Positions 9,200-23,800 of a stretch of 64,000 bases of DNA are shown here, piece by piece (the first letter of the stretch is position 1; each line of letters begins with the position of its first letter). Origin of the DNA: Nematopogon swammerdamellus. Its lineage: Eukaryota > Arthropoda > Insecta > Lepidoptera > Adelidae. The translations under genes and the position numbers were made by a program. The stretch covers positions 18,677,566 to 18,741,565 of the forward strand of contig OX336340.1 in assembly GCA_946902875.1 (NCBI GenBank), written 5' to 3'. Under the pieces are notes generated by a model. It was not told the DNA's origin. It was given only the letters and a program-made list of their open reading frames with translations, and searched no databases.

Positions 9200-12100
9200 C
9201 AACAAGATGAAGCAAATTTAAAAACCTCACCACGTTTAATTTTATTGTTTAGTCTAGTTAGTTTTATTTTTTCCCCAATAAGCATACTATTTTGATCCGT
9301 ATTCTAGTACTCAGTCTACTTAGGAGAAGACAATGGAACTGTCTCATTCAATTGTCTGTCACTCAGGTATGAGTGAAACGAAACCAATAATCTCAATTAC
9401 AAATTGGAGGAAGAAATCTCTATTTATTTAAGCTTCACTGGTGCTGCCGATATAATTTCACCATCCGTGTTACTTTGCAGTCGCTTCTGCGAAGGTGCTA
9501 AAAATGTGCTAGATTTAATATACAGATGCTAGGCCCGAGGCCGTGGTGCGAAGTCTTTGCAAAATATGCTCAATTTAAGAAATAAAGTGCCCAACTGGCA
9601 GCACTGGCTGTATTTGGCTTGAGCCGTCCGTTTAACCTGTCATCGCACCGTAACATGACAGCTGGAAGACCACCGCTGCCGGGCAGGCAACCTGCCACGC
9701 ACGCCAGCGCCACGCCACGACGCCACCGCGAAAAAGCTTTCATTTCAGACCTACGCTTGTCTTATTCATTGTGGAAGATAGAGACAGATTTTCACAATAC
9801 CTATAGCGTGCGGCATTGAACGAGAAACAGCTGATCACGATGTAGGGAAGAATGATTATTTTTGACTTCCTTCTCAATTTCCGTCACAACTTCCACGTCA
9901 AGCAAAATGATCGTTAAAGATGGCTCCACACGTAGGACAAAGCTCTTGCCGATGCGCTTGCCAAAGCCTCTGGCAGACCCCACTACACATTGGCGACTGC
10001 GTTGGTAAAAGGGCAGATTCCTATCGCCATGTACATGGCAGCCCCACCAATGGATCTAACTGATTCAGATATTTATTTCGTCTTAAAAAACACACAACAT
10101 TTCATTAATTCATAAAAAAGTAGGATAGTACGGCTTACCAAATCTCATCGTATTAAATCAAATTTACAGGTGTGTCATTCTCAGCGTTACATATACAGCG
10201 TTTTGCTGGCACTTGACTAAGATGGGACATGAGCGCACGAGTAGATATTTTGAATCAGAGTTTGATTACGATTATGATCATTAGAAAGCCTGATAATTAC
10301 TGCTTATTGCACATAATTATTATTATCACAATCGGTCCGAGCAGAACCCTCGACGACACTTTCCGTCAAGATGGTACTTGGAACTTTCAAAAACAAACCT
10401 AAGAAAGATAAAAAATATATAACAATAACTGAATAAGGTTGTGATATAGGCGCATCAGCTAAAAGCTGTTAGTATAATAATATAATATACCGGATAGAAC
10501 TAATTTTGACTAGTTTGAGTGCAGTCTAACTACCATATGAATGATCAATATAGTATACTACAATACAATACATAATAATAATATTTTATTAGGTACGTAA
10601 AATTTAACTTTCAAATATCTAAATGTGTAGTTTCTTTACCTTTGGTTTCTACTGGTTTGAGCACACTCTAAACTGAAAAGCTCACCCAATCACATGCACT
10701 TTTTATTTGTGAACTTTTTCATATCAAGTTTTTATCAAATCTAAATCTTTCAGTAGTGCTATGACAAGACAATGTTGTCAACGAAAACGACACAATTAAT
10801 CGCTGCTGCGCCCTCAAATCCTATGACGGTTCTCTTTCCTCACAGACTCTACCCAAGTCTACAAGTTGGCTAATGCCTTGGCAAAGGCGCATTGTCAAGC
10901 GATTTGGCGAAAGCATTCGCCAACGAGTAGAGGCCCCTTTAGGCGCATTTTCATTGTGCTTTGCATTCTTTCACATCGGGTGGCCCACGACGACGCGTGG
11001 GCCAAATGGAGACAAAAGAGCAAAAAGGAGACAAATTAAGGCTAATTTGGCTTTAGGCAGAGCTGTCGTTCCGTGTCGAGATTAGCCCTAACCCGAACGC
11101 AGCCCGCCGCACGAGAATCAAGCGAGCGTGCACGCCTCGAACACGAAGCAGGCGGCGGGCTCGGGTTGGCTCGGTTCAGACTTCAGCCTTGGTAGCCTAT
11201 TTCGTGTTCGTGTCACGACACGACGAGCCGGCCTGCTCAACACGACATGCATGTCATTATGCCATCGTTGAAAGAAAATATCCGCCGCGAAATCATAACA
11301 TTTCTCCGCAACTCTTCATCAGCGTGTTCGTGAGTTTGCGCGCACGATTAGAAGAGTGCGTACGAATGGACGGAAAACATTTGGACGGAATCATATTCAA
11401 AAAGTGAAAACCGCTGAATTTATGAATATTTTGATGTAAATAAATACTTATTAATCCATTAAGTTTTTCTTTTCTAGACAATTTAAAATATGAATTTTCC
11501 CACTGGACACCCTGTATTTCCCGCCAAACTGAGAACGACCAATCAGAGCAACTCGCATACTAGACTTTGGAAATATGCGGCCCGGAAACACGATTGTGCT
11601 CGGAATATTTCGGCCAGAACGAACCGTGTTTGGGCTGTGCACGAAATTGTCGTGCGCGATTTCGTGTAGCAAACCGACACGACAGATACCTCGATTTAGG
11701 TCATTATAATCGGTACTCATACATACCCGTCGTTGTGTTTCAATTTATTAGAAAAGGTGGGCAGAAGGTACAGTGTAAGCTTAGTGTAGACTTTTGATTG
11801 AACGCGCCTGAACACACCTGACTGACATATCACTTTAAATTTCTACCGCCAGAGTGCGCGCGCTTCGCCCCGGCCACGTAAGTCACGGTCGTCGTCTCCC
11901 CGGTCGTTTGCTCAGTTTATTTTATTTGTTCGAGTTCGGCTTGGAATGGAATAGAATATGTGAACTCCGCTCTCCGTTTTAACCTTCGTTGAACGCGCCG
12001 CGGTATGTAAAAACGCCTCCCTTCTATGCTTTTCGGGACAACTGAGAGATCACTCACTCACTCGCTCCGTGATTGAGCATGTTTTATAAAATAACTGTGT

Positions 12101-12480
12101 ACTATGATATGAATCAAGTTCCGGGTGCTCCTATGTTGCGCAAAAGTCCCAAACTCCTTGAATTGCAATCATCCAAGTCCAGTACACTGTTATATCGTGC
12201 ATCCCATGAGCCGTTGACAGTCTAGCGAGGACATGCCAAGCCTATGTTCAATCAAATAATTTGTTTTCGATATGCATTGGTGATTGGAAAGGGTTCCGAA
12301 ATAGAGAGGAGAAGGCGAGATAAGGGAAATAAGGCAGTAGAAAAGTGTTTGTCAGCGACAGTCTTCCTATTTTTGTTGTAAAAAAATTGTTTTCGAAAAA
12401 TATAACCTACATTGGTGTCCTCTATAACTGTTCTTTGACTGTTACTACCCGTCGGAAATATCTAGGCACCTCGACGAAAT
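9200..12480. other. Region between SRP72 and Sec24: no gene recognised
   Basis: This stretch must hold the SRP72 upstream region and, somewhere, the untranslated first exon(s) and promoter of Sec24. GC-richer stretches at about 10980-11250 and 11850-12010 are the likeliest promoter zones. I see no clear TATA box, and frames here are short and unconvincing. Confidence 0.4.
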
Positions 12481-12509
12481 GCGGCGCAGGGCGGGGGCCC
12501 TGCGCCGCA
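12480..12509. repeat. GC hairpin, 13-bp arms
   Basis: TGCGGCGCAGGGC pairs with GCCCTGCGCCGCA around GGGG, in the region upstream of Sec24 exon 1. It could be structural DNA or the end of an element; no terminator role is implied. Confidence 0.75.
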
Positions 12510-12950
12510 CGTTAAGGGGGGGTACTAGGCAAACATCACATCATATTATTCTAACCATAGCCATATTTCAAGTTATTTAACGGGTGTGGATTAGAAGAGG
12601 GGATCCTTGCTAGCAAATTGCTAGAAAACTTATTGTGTGGGCCGAGTTAAAAGATGAATTATAGTGAAAGAATGGTTTGCCGGAAATACGTAGTTTCGGA
12701 GAAAAAAAAAACTCATAAAATTAATTTTTCATACAAAATATTTTTTTTAAGGCACCAAAACATTGATGTTGAAATGTATGTAAAAACAAGGGAAGTGGTA
12801 TGGATGTGTGAATGTATTGGTGGTTTAAAAAAAATAACCAGGGTGTATGTATATTGTATAAAAGATTTGTTCCAGGCCCTCACAACCAGGTTCGTCAGAA
12901 AAGGCTTCCTGGGGTTGGTTCTATGCGTGAGCCATTTTAGTTTGATTGTG

Positions 12951-13246
12951 ATTTTTTTTTATGGAAACTGAGATGGTTGGCTACATCACCTACAACATCC
13001 GTGATGTCAGCCCATAACACCGGGTGAACTAGGTGCCATGTCAGTGCTTTCCTTCGGTCGTGCCGGCTACACTGTGCTGGATGGAAAACACAAACTATTG
13101 ACATAGCCGTTTCGACCGACGTTTCATTCAGTGCGGTGGTATCAACCCGGGCGGGTTGAACCCTACCACCTAGTAAGTTAAGAAGGGAAGGGACCTACAG
13201 TTTTACGTTGAATCCGAACCACGGTCAGCCTCCAACGTTGAGAATG
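12951..13246 (-). mobile_element. SINE copy just upstream of Sec24 exon 1
   Basis: The body and 3' part are complete, with an A tail. The head is cut after the B-box-like GAATCCGAACC. It ends about 45 bp before the exon acceptor. Confidence 0.8.
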
Positions 13247-13302
13247 TATTTCATTATTGTAGTAAATTCATAAATTAGTCTATTATTTCAGACACTGACA
13301 AT

Positions 13303-14819
13303 ATGGAAAACGTTCCACCTCAGAAGAACTACCCAGCAAGTACGATTCCATCGAGTCAGCTGCCACCGGGCTACGCTCCCCCCATGCAAAATCACATCGG
13401 CCCGCCCGGGGCACAGACGGCGACTCAGGGCCCATACGGAATCAAGCCAGACTTCAATTCCAACAGTCCTCAGCATGGAACGCCACACTATAACAGTGGA
13501 CCGCAGATGGGACCCGGATACGCCAACAATTTGGGCACACACTCGTCCAGCAACTCGCCGGCTTTCAATAAACCGGGCGCGCCTTCGACGTCTACGCCGT
13601 CGATGAATAGTCAAGCCTCACCTCAACGGCCACCCTTACAACAACCGTCAGCCAGACTACCGCCCAATATGGCACTGCCGACGCAGTACGCTCCGCCCGT
13701 CTCCGCACCTAGCATAAGACCACCCATATCTTATCCCGGTGCCATCCCAAACACTAGCAGTAGTTTCAATCAATACCCAACGAGTTCGGGAATCGTAAAT
13801 CCAGCGAGTAGGCCTCTTCAGAATCAAATGCAGCCGGCGGTCGGTCAGCCTCAGCAGCCGTGGCCTGCACGACCTTCCGTCAATCCCAACACGCCCTCTA
13901 GCCAGCCTCTGCAGACGTACACGTCAATACCGCAGCCTACGGTGAACGGACCGTCCAGACCTTCGAACACAATGCCCATGGGAGCTTCCGGGCCGATGGC
14001 GACGGGAGTCAGACCGAGCTTACCGCCTCCGACCTCACAGTATGGTCTACCTTCAACTTCGGCGGCTGGTATGATACCTGTGAATCCGGTCCACAGCGCA
14101 CCAATGACTTTGGGATCTAATTTTGTGGGCCCGCCTGCATCTCGGCCGCAGATGGGGCCCCCACTTGGACAAATGAGTGCTCCTTCAAGTGGTCCTCCAT
14201 TGACCACACAGCCAACTAGTAGATTTCCTCCCGGACTCCAAAGTGGACCGCCTCTTGGTCCTCCAAGCGGACCTCCGATTGGACCGTCCCTCGGGCCTCC
14301 AAGTGGACCTCCGATTGGACCGCCCCTTGGCCTTCCAAGTGGACCTCTTCTCGGTCCCCCTAGTAGACCACAGCTTGGACCCCCAAGTGGTATTCCTCTT
14401 GGTCCTCAGAGTGGACCTCCACTGGGGCCTCAGAGTGGTCTTCAGTTGCCCGGTATCCAGCCTGGTCCCCCCAGCGGGCCACCCCTCGGACCCTCGAGTG
14501 GACCTGCTAACGCCATGTACGCTCCGGGCAGTAATCAATCATCCATGAATAATCGCTACCCACAAAATGTTCCCGCGCAAGCTGCCTACAGCCAACAAAC
14601 TCAGGTCCAGCAGCAAAGTTACCAGCAGTATAACGGCCCTCAGGGTCTGACGAATCAGATGGGCCAAATGAATATAACGCAATCCGGCTTCAACCAGATG
14701 TGGGGTCAGCAGATGTTCGACCTGCTGCAGACGAGACATATTCTGCCTGAGTACCCCGAAGATCCGCCGGAGATAAGACTGGGGCAGCAGTTCGCCGGCT
14801 CAATCAACTGCAGTCCAGA
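13303..14819 (+). CDS. Sec24AB: Sec24 coding exon 1 (disordered N-terminus)
   Basis: The exon opens after a TTATTTCAG acceptor at 13291 and starts MENVPPQKNYPAS. It encodes about 505 residues of Pro/Gln/Ser-rich sequence with GPPxGPP repeats at 14243-14510. Near the end are LLQTRHILPEYPEDPPEIRL and NCSPE. The donor is GTAAGTGG. Long open frames on the other strand are shadows of this biased composition. Confidence 0.92.
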
Positions 14820-17800
14820 GTAAGTGGTTTTCAAATTGCTTTTAAAGGAATGTTCAACGTCATTAGCGGTTTTAACATCATAATTTATGAAGTGTTAAAG
14901 TAAATAGGTAAATAAGAGTCTAAATGTGGCATTTAGACTTAACTACACCTTAGAGCACGCGTATTGGCAAGGAACGGCCCAAGCTGCATTGCTCGGATTC
15001 CCACCTTAAAAGTGAATATTCAACTGTGGTATTTTGTCACTTGTGCTGAAATAAAGTCCACGAATTCTGAAATAAAAGTGTCAGCTTGTGACAAGGTTCT
15101 ATATTTGTGTTTCCTCTTTTACATTCCGGTTCTACCTAATTGCTCCTAGGTAATAATATCATGGTTTATTAATTATACCTAGCGATTTTTACTGAGGCGT
15201 GAGCATTGCGTGACTTTTGTATCTGCTTCTACTTTATAATGTGATGTCCTTCTGTCTGCCATTATTATTGGCTTACACGGTCCACTGCTGGGCATAAGTC
15301 TCACTCATTGAGAAATATTAGTCATAGTCTTCCACTGTTGGTAAAATATTGTGTGATGAATTTGATGGTAGGTGGGTATATGATATGATGATGAAAGGCA
15401 AACAGCCACATATGCTGGAATGTGCCAATAAAAATAAATAAATTATATCTGTTTCCGAATATATAAATGACAAGTACCTACCTACATTATATCTTAAAAA
15501 GTATATTATCAATTCACATTTTATTTCTTGTAATGTGAATCATGTGAAATTCTAATATGTGTGCTTAGCATCACATCTACACATGAGTGAGACACTGAAC
15601 ATAAATTGTAGATATTTTTAGGGTTCCTCAAAAGAGCAACCACATTATTTATTTATTTATTTACTTATTGAAGTAGCTATAACACACTCGTCACTTTCTT
15701 TCTTTTTTTCTATTCTCTTTTTTATGTATTTTTTGGTTTTGTTCTTTTTTGCGTTTTTAAACTAGTTTCTTTATTAGTAAGTAGTCAAAATTATGTGAAC
15801 ATAAAAAAATTAGTCAGCTTTCTTCCTTTTTGCGAACAATGTGTATTTTAATGTTCTTTTTTGTTATAAGTATTTAATTCTATTTTGTTTTATATAATAC
15901 ACCTTGTTTGCAAATAAAAGCCTAGAGTTTGAAAAAAAAAATTCCCATCAGAAAAATACTCATTGGTGCACGTCGGCCGGATTCGAACCTCAGAACCTGA
16001 GATAAAAAGTCAAGCCAAGACCGCGCCGATCAGCCGCCACTTAAATGCTTAATCTAGATCTTAAGTAGCCCAAAAACCACACAATTAAATACAACATACG
16101 TCAGCAACATACCTACATATTCATTAACAGCTTTATAATGACGTGTACCTACATATTCATTAACAGCTTTATAATGACGTGCAAACACTTTTATTTCTTT
16201 TGTGCACAATGGATGCCATGTGTTATCTGACGCGTGTGTGGCTATAAACATTATTTAATCTTATGTTCCGAAAGTGTACGTACATGCGGTTGCTGCGCCT
16301 ACATACAATTTAAATACATGTACAATTTCACACGTACATACAATCTTGAATGGTGAGGAAATAAATTGGGTCTTCTGCCGTCTACTCTTTGGGTTTTGAG
16401 ATAAGATGCGCGATAAAACTCTCTTCACAATATTCGAGTAGAACTCTGATTCTTTCTACATTGCTTGTTATTTTAAGAAATATTGCAGTTAACAGCTTAG
16501 ATGTCGGCGCCGTAAAACATTGGAGATATACGGGCCGCGATTTGTTAGACAAGGGATACAGGAAATACGCTCTTTCGAAAAAAAGATCTATGCGTGATCT
16601 ATCCTTTTTTTTTTTTTTTTATAGACTACCGGCACGGGTGGCTGTGCCCAAAAGTTCAAAGAACGATTAACACACAGCCAATAACCCCACTCCTCGCGAA
16701 ACCACGCTCAGAGAGGCGCCATGCCAGCTACAAGGCGGACAAAGAGGTTGTTGTCTAATTTATTAACACGCCTTTTGAAGATTGCCAGGTTATAGGTGGT
16801 GGGGAACACACTCGCCGGAAGACCGTTCCATATTTTCGCCGTACGACATAGGAACGATTTCGAAAAGCGATGCGTTCTCAGAAGTTGTGTGTCAACAACA
16901 TATGGATGTTCCGAGCGAGTCCGGCGGGTGTGACGAATATGGATCGGGGCAGGAGGGATGAGGGAAGCCAGTTCTTCGGAACATCGGCAATGGTAGTACC
17001 TATAAAACAGGCTAAGGGAACCAATTGTTCGCCTGTGTTGCAATGATTCAAGTCCCTCCGTGAGCTTGGGATCACCAATTAGGCGGATGGCGCGGCGCTG
17101 GATAGAGTCCAAGGAGGCCAACAGGTAAAGGGGGGATCCTTCCCACAGATGACTGCAATACTCCATCACCGGGCGAACTTGCGCTTTGTATAGCATAAGG
17201 AGTTGCGCCGGTGAGAAGAATCGCCTGCTGCGGTAGAGGACACCCAATTTCCTGGAGGCAAGGGTAGCTTTGGACTCTATAAAGCTCCTAAATCCTACAT
17301 CTTTGGTCAGTTCCACGCCCAGGAGGTCAAATTTGTCATTGTTGGGTACAGCCGTACCCTGAAACGTGGCTTGGGAGGGAAACCGGTCGGCCTTGGTAGA
17401 GAAGGCACAAGCTTGTGTTTTTCTGACGTTGAAATCTACAAGGTTCTCGCGGCCCCAGTGGGCTACCTTAAATAGAGCACCGTCTACTCTTTCAACCGTC
17501 AGACGTCGAGCTTCGTTAATGCGCACGTCTCTAGCAGTCCAGTCCTTGATGTAACCCTCGTGTGCGGTGCTGTCGTCTGCATAACTGTGAATGTTACCTA
17601 GGCACAGCAAATCGTTAATAAATAACAAGAATAATGTAGGCGACAGCACCGAGCCCTGAGGAACGCCAGCGTTTATTGGGAAGTCAGCTGATCTTGCACC
17701 GTCGACAGTTACAAAAATTGATCGGCCTCCCAAGAAGCTGGCGACCCAATTACAAAGGGACGAAGGGACACCGTAGGCCGGAAGCTTGCTAAGGAGACCT

Positions 17801-20800
17801 CGGTGCCAAACGCGATCGAACGCCTTAGATATATCTAAAGCGACCGCCAGCGACTCTCCAAAGTTGTCCAATCTCTCAGCCCATATGTGCGTGACATAAG
17901 CTAGAAGATCTCCTGACGATCGCTGTTTACGGAAACCGTACTGCTTATCGTCAAGGAGTTTATGAGCTTCTAGATAAGTCAGGATCTGGGAGTTTATGAT
18001 CCGCTCCATAACCTTACAGAGGAGAGAGGTTATCGCAATGGGCCGATAGTTTTTGGGGTCAGCTGAGTTGCCCTTTTTGGGCACTGGTTGGACCGAGGCC
18101 TTCCTCCAGCAAGCAGGCACGATACCGGTGGAGAAAGAGCGTCTAAAGAGACGAGTGAGGATAGGTGTCAATTTTCGAAAACAACTGAAGAGTCAGTTAA
18201 TTTTTTTTTCTAGGCTGGCGCCAAATTGAGTTAGATCAAGTAGGGCATATCTTTTTATTTAGAAATATAAGGAGCCTTATTCCAATATAGAGCATGCAAA
18301 GAGCATGTATTTCAATGCCGATAGTCGGCCGCTCCCCTGTTCCAAAATTGGAACGCGACGTTTCGGTCACCTTACCGGTGGAGAAAGAGCGTCTAAAGAG
18401 ACGAGTGAGGATAGGTGTCAAGTTTTGAAAACAACTGAAGAGTCAGTTAATTTTTTTTTCTAGGCTGGCGCCAAATTGAGTTAGATCAAGTAGGGCATAT
18501 CTTTTTATTTAGAAATATAAGGAGCCTTATTCCAATATAGAGCATGCAAAGAGCATGTATTTCAATGCCGATAGTCGGCCGCTCCCCTGTTCCAAAATTG
18601 GAACGCGACGTTTCGGTCACCTTTCGGTGCCGTTTCAATTTTGGAACGGCGACCCGTGAGCGGTTAAACTTTATGTTGCTATAGGTACACAGTGTTCTGT
18701 AAAAAGTGGTTGCCACGGAAGTGATTTTGTGTGAGAAACAATTTTGAAAGAATCGACCCCTGCTTGTAGATAAGAAGAAATAAACAATGTTCTATTCTAT
18801 TCCAAAAAAAGTTACACACATAACTACGAGTATCTTTTACTAGCTTTTGCCGGCGGCTTGGCTTCGCTTCGCGTGACTTTTTGCTCACAGCTCAGGCTGC
18901 AGATGATTTATATCGTATCGAAGCGCTGATTTATATGGTATTGTATTATAACGCTATGATTTGATCGTAGCGTTATGATTTATAGCCTAAAATGATATTC
19001 AGTAATGACTGTAACGGTGAAACCATATTATGTAAACCAGTGGCGTGCACAGACATTCGAGACCGGGTAGGCAGGCAGCAATGAAGATTCAAAATATATA
19101 AGTACTTAATTTAAAAACAATTTGAAATTTATTCCTCTTCCATTATCAGTCCGGTTTTCATCTCTCGCATCTTCATGTCCACATGAAGATATTCCAGCAG
19201 ATTTTTTTTTCAATGCCGCCTCAGATATCTATAAAATGATTTAATTTTAATTACCAAGTCATCAATACAGATATGCAGGGTGGTTTTGAAAAAAGCCTTT
19301 TGTGTGATTTAAACAGAATAAATCTCAAGACAGAATGTACGTACAGTGCCACACATAGACTCAAATATCACAAGAAAAAACAAAAATGATTCAATAGAAA
19401 TAAGTAGAGTGGAGGGGGGGGGGGGGGGGGGGGGTACTTTTCTTATTCGTAAACTAAATCAATGAGCCTATCCTTTTTTAAATAATATAGTACCTAAAAC
19501 ACTTTTATAATATAAAGTTACGAGACAGTGCCCTGCCGACCGACGCGCGCGCGCGGGAACGATGCTAGATAGATAGACCGCTCGCTACACCTACGTTACG
19601 ATACGAGGCATTGTTGTGGTGTTAGTGAAAAGCAAGCCTGCCCTGGCCTAGTAAATCGCGCATCGAAACACGCATACACACGCACAATTCCAGCGTAAAA
19701 ACTAAACGGATTGTAAAAACTAAACAGGACAAATTCAAGCGTAGTGTACTACCATACGAATGATGAATAAAGAAATAGATAGATAGATAGTTAGAAAATT
19801 CTTTATTGCTCCAGTAAACATTAAACAGTAACAAATACATTGGAAAAGAATAAAGAATAAAGAATATATGACGCAGGATTTGAGTAATAGTGTCAGTGAC
19901 CACAATGCAGTCGTGTTGTGTGCTTATCCCGCGTGGTGGCGCTGCGTACGCGCGAGCGGCCGCTCCGCGCCGCAGAGAGCGAGGAGCGCGGCAAATTTTA
20001 AATAATTAGTTTTTTCGTGAAGTCGAGTAGTTCTATACATTTTAATTTCATTGTTTGGGTAGGTGGAATTGGAACTTTACTCAGGGTAGGCAGTGCTTTT
20101 CTGCCTTTATGGGATGCACGCCCCTGATGTAAACTGATAAAGTGGTTCTCGAGTTATAAGGATATTCATATATTGTTTTTCGGTTCTAACGTCTGATGTT
20201 TATTATACATAGTACGCAGACAATCTGAGGTGAATGAATTGTCGGCTAACCTTTCACAAAACACAATTGTCGACCTTGTCGAAATTAATTTTAATAGACG
20301 ACGTAGGCAGAGAAACTGAAACGCCGAACTCGATGTGAACTTGACCATCAAATATGGTCAACATATCATTCTGTTGACAAAGCATTTTAACACGATAACT
20401 TCTTTCACATACCGATTATGCTTTTATGTATTTATTTGCAGTATTTATTCACTGCATTTAGTTAGAGCGTTTGACAAATAAAAATATTTGATCAAGGATA
20501 CTCATGCACCGAGGACAAAATTTATTCTAAATGTTTTGTTTTACCTCTGTTTCAGAATCTTCAGATGTACAATTAACCGCATCCCGGAAACTAATGCTCT
20601 CCTGCAAAAATCTAGGCTACCTTTAGGAATACTGATTCACCCCTTCAAAGACTTAAATGTAAGTATTTCCTTACCTATAATAAAATCCAACGTCTGCTTT
20701 CTGTCTGAGTGTATGTATGTCTGTCTGTCCGCTTATAACTCGAGAACCACTCAACCGATTCTAATAAAAAAAATTCTACGGATAGCTTGATTCTTCCCAT

Positions 20801-23800
20801 CAACTATAGGCTACTTACTATCACGCTAAATGGCTTATGAGGTTAGCAGTGAAGTGAAATATGAGAGCGGGCGGAGCCGTGGGCATTTGACAATAAAATA
20901 TACTACATATTTGGATTTAAAGATAAGTCCACAAACATTGTTAGTATTAAAGGTGTTGATTTTGAATTGAATGCATATTGATTTTGCCTTTTTTAAATTA
21001 TTCAGATGGTTACGTATTCCCCCCTATAGAACACTTAGTGTTCACAATATTATTTCATTGACACATATATATGCATGACATGAATGCGTTATTTTGTGCA
21101 ATAAATACATTTGTTGATATAAATGCATATTATATTCAGTATGGTTCATCATAATTGTATGTTTGTCAGGGCTGTTTTTGAGTGGATTTGTGGTGGGTAC
21201 TTGGATGCCTTTTTTCTATGGATGTTTTTTTTTTTGGCTCCGTCACTTACAACATCCGTGATGTCAGCCCATAACACTGGGTGAACTAGGTCCGTGCCTC
21301 CCTTCATTTCATGTCGGCTACACTGATCTGGACGAAAAACACGAACTATTTACATTGTCGTTTCCTCCGAAGTTTCATGCAGTGCGGTGGTATCAACCCG
21401 GGCGGGATAAAACCTACCACATAGTAAGGTGAGAAGGGAAGGGACCTACAGTTTTATGTGGAATCCGAACCGCGTTCAGGGTTGCTTAACAACAGTCGAC
21501 AGACCGCACCACTGAGCCACCGAGGCTGACGAAATATGATATGACCAGTGATGGAGTTACTCTGGCCACCTGCGCACTTCATGAAGCGGACCACCGTCCG
21601 TGGCTTCTTCCATGTTTCAGGGATAGTTTCCACATTCCCTAGAAACTGGAGCCATTCATAGCGACTTCCTGACATCTCCAGACATTGTTTCCTCCTTCTC
21701 CATGCATAGGGGCGGAAGTGATGTCGCCTTGTTACACTTATTTCTGTCGGAGGAAGGTGCCATACTAAATCTCTGCGTAGGTTTTTTTTTAATTTTTTTA
21801 TGGAAACTGACACGGTTGGCTACATCACCAACAACGTCCGTGATGTCGGCCCATAACACCGGGTGAACTAGGTGCCATGTCAGTGCTTCCCCCTTTGATC
21901 GTGACGGCTACACTGAACTGGTCGGAAAACACAAACTATTTACATAGCCGTTTTGACCGACGTTTCATTCAGTGCGGTGTTAAACCCTACCACCAAGTAA
22001 GATTAGGAGGGAAAGGACCTACAGTTTTACGAGGATTCCGAACCTCGGTCAGCCTCCAACGGACAGCGGTCACCCATCCAAGTACTGACCGCACCCAGCG
22101 TTGCTTAACATTCAATAGCGACAGTTGACTGTCTGCACCACTGAGCTATCGAGGCTGACAAAACGTGTTGACAAACGCGTTGTGTTTCAGCACCTTCCCG
22201 TGATCCAGTGCACGTCGATCGTGCGCTGCCGAGCTTGCCGGACGTACATCAATCCTTTCGTGTACTTCGTCGACTCGAAACGTTGGAAGTGCAACCTCTG
22301 CTACCGGGTCAACGATTGTGAGTAGCCCACGCCGCGATAAACAGATTATCCTGTGTAGATAGTGAGTTGTAGATAGTGCATTGTTTTGCATTAGGCTGGT
22401 TTATAAATACAGTCATAATATCTTTTTTAATCCTCATATTAAAGATTACGTATTGATTTAGTTTCCAAAATTGTAGACAGCCTTGGGACTAATTGAACAC
22501 ACATTGTATTGTTTTCACAATGTAAACTCAGTGAGTCAGCGTGTATGCGACCACTGCTGGACATACGTCTCTCCAATTTTCCTCCAGTCCCCACAATCCA
22601 GGGAATAGCCATTAACTGTAATGAATAAGCATTAACTAATTACCAATTTCAAACGTAAAATATTTTTCACAGTTCAGTTTATTTAGCATAATTCAGTACC
22701 TTGGAAGCATAGGGTACCAAGTTAAATTTTTGCCGAAAATTACTTTGACATGTTCTAACTCAGTTTTCTTTTCCTATATAGAGGTATAAACCAAGTCCTA
22801 GCTGTAGTAATAATATGAAAACCAGCCTTAAAATGAATGCCAAGTCCAACTTTCTTCAGAAGCAAACAGTTAAAGAATTCTATGAACTGACATTACAAAA
22901 AAAAAATATTGTCAAAAAAAAAGAGCATTTCGGCTAATGCGAATTATCGCAATGGCACTTGATACCCTATGCTTCCGAGGTACATCATACTCGTAATTCG
23001 AAAATATCACACTGCCACTATCACTATGGCCACAGAGAACTAAATAGTTACTTCGTAACAGATAAATCACTCCATAGAAAAAGTTCCTACCTTCGGGCTT
23101 TAATAGCCTACTGCTTCACGTCGCCAATCACTGCGTGCGAAAATGTACCTTAACGATCGAGTGTAAAGTGATTATTGCTTTGCAGCTGCGCCGGCCGCGC
23201 GTACGTATGCTCCGCGCGGCTGTTTATATTCTTTGGGCAGCCCATTGAAATTCACCGTGCCGGGCGGTAGGTAGTTAGCGCGCGCAAGTACATAAAGTGC
23301 GTGAGGCCTGCTATGGCTTTCCGCTGGGCTTAGATGGCGAAGACTTTACATGTTTTCAAGTAATTTTTATAATCAGAATGTAATGCCCTACAACCGGATT
23401 GTCTTCATTATTTACTGCCGCGTACTGTACCTACTTGATCACTCCTTACTTCACTAACAAAAAACATACGAGTTATAGGGAGTAAGTAAAATCGCATAAA
23501 TCAACACTTCAGTGCAAAACTATTGTCGAATTAGCTACTATTTAAATTAATCTATGATATTATGTTTGTGGGCCCGCAGTGCCCGAGGAATTCCAATATG
23601 ATCCAGTATCAAAGTCGTACGGGGACCCCACACGCCGGCCCGAGATCAAGTCGGCCACGATCGAGTTCATTGCGCCCGGGGAGTACATGCTGCGCCCGCC
23701 GCAGCCTGCCATCTACCTGTTCCTGCTCGACGTGTCGCACATCGGCCGCGAGTCATTGTACCTCCAGGTAGGCCTTTCGATAGGCTCCAATATGACCCAG

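Noticed and set aside
12480..12509. GC hairpin as a transcription terminator
   Set aside because: Intrinsic hairpin terminators are bacterial. There is no T-run, and the gene context is eukaryotic.
14185..14538. Long minus-strand frames inside Sec24 exon 1
   Set aside because: They are shadows of the repetitive Pro/Gly coding sequence on the plus strand.
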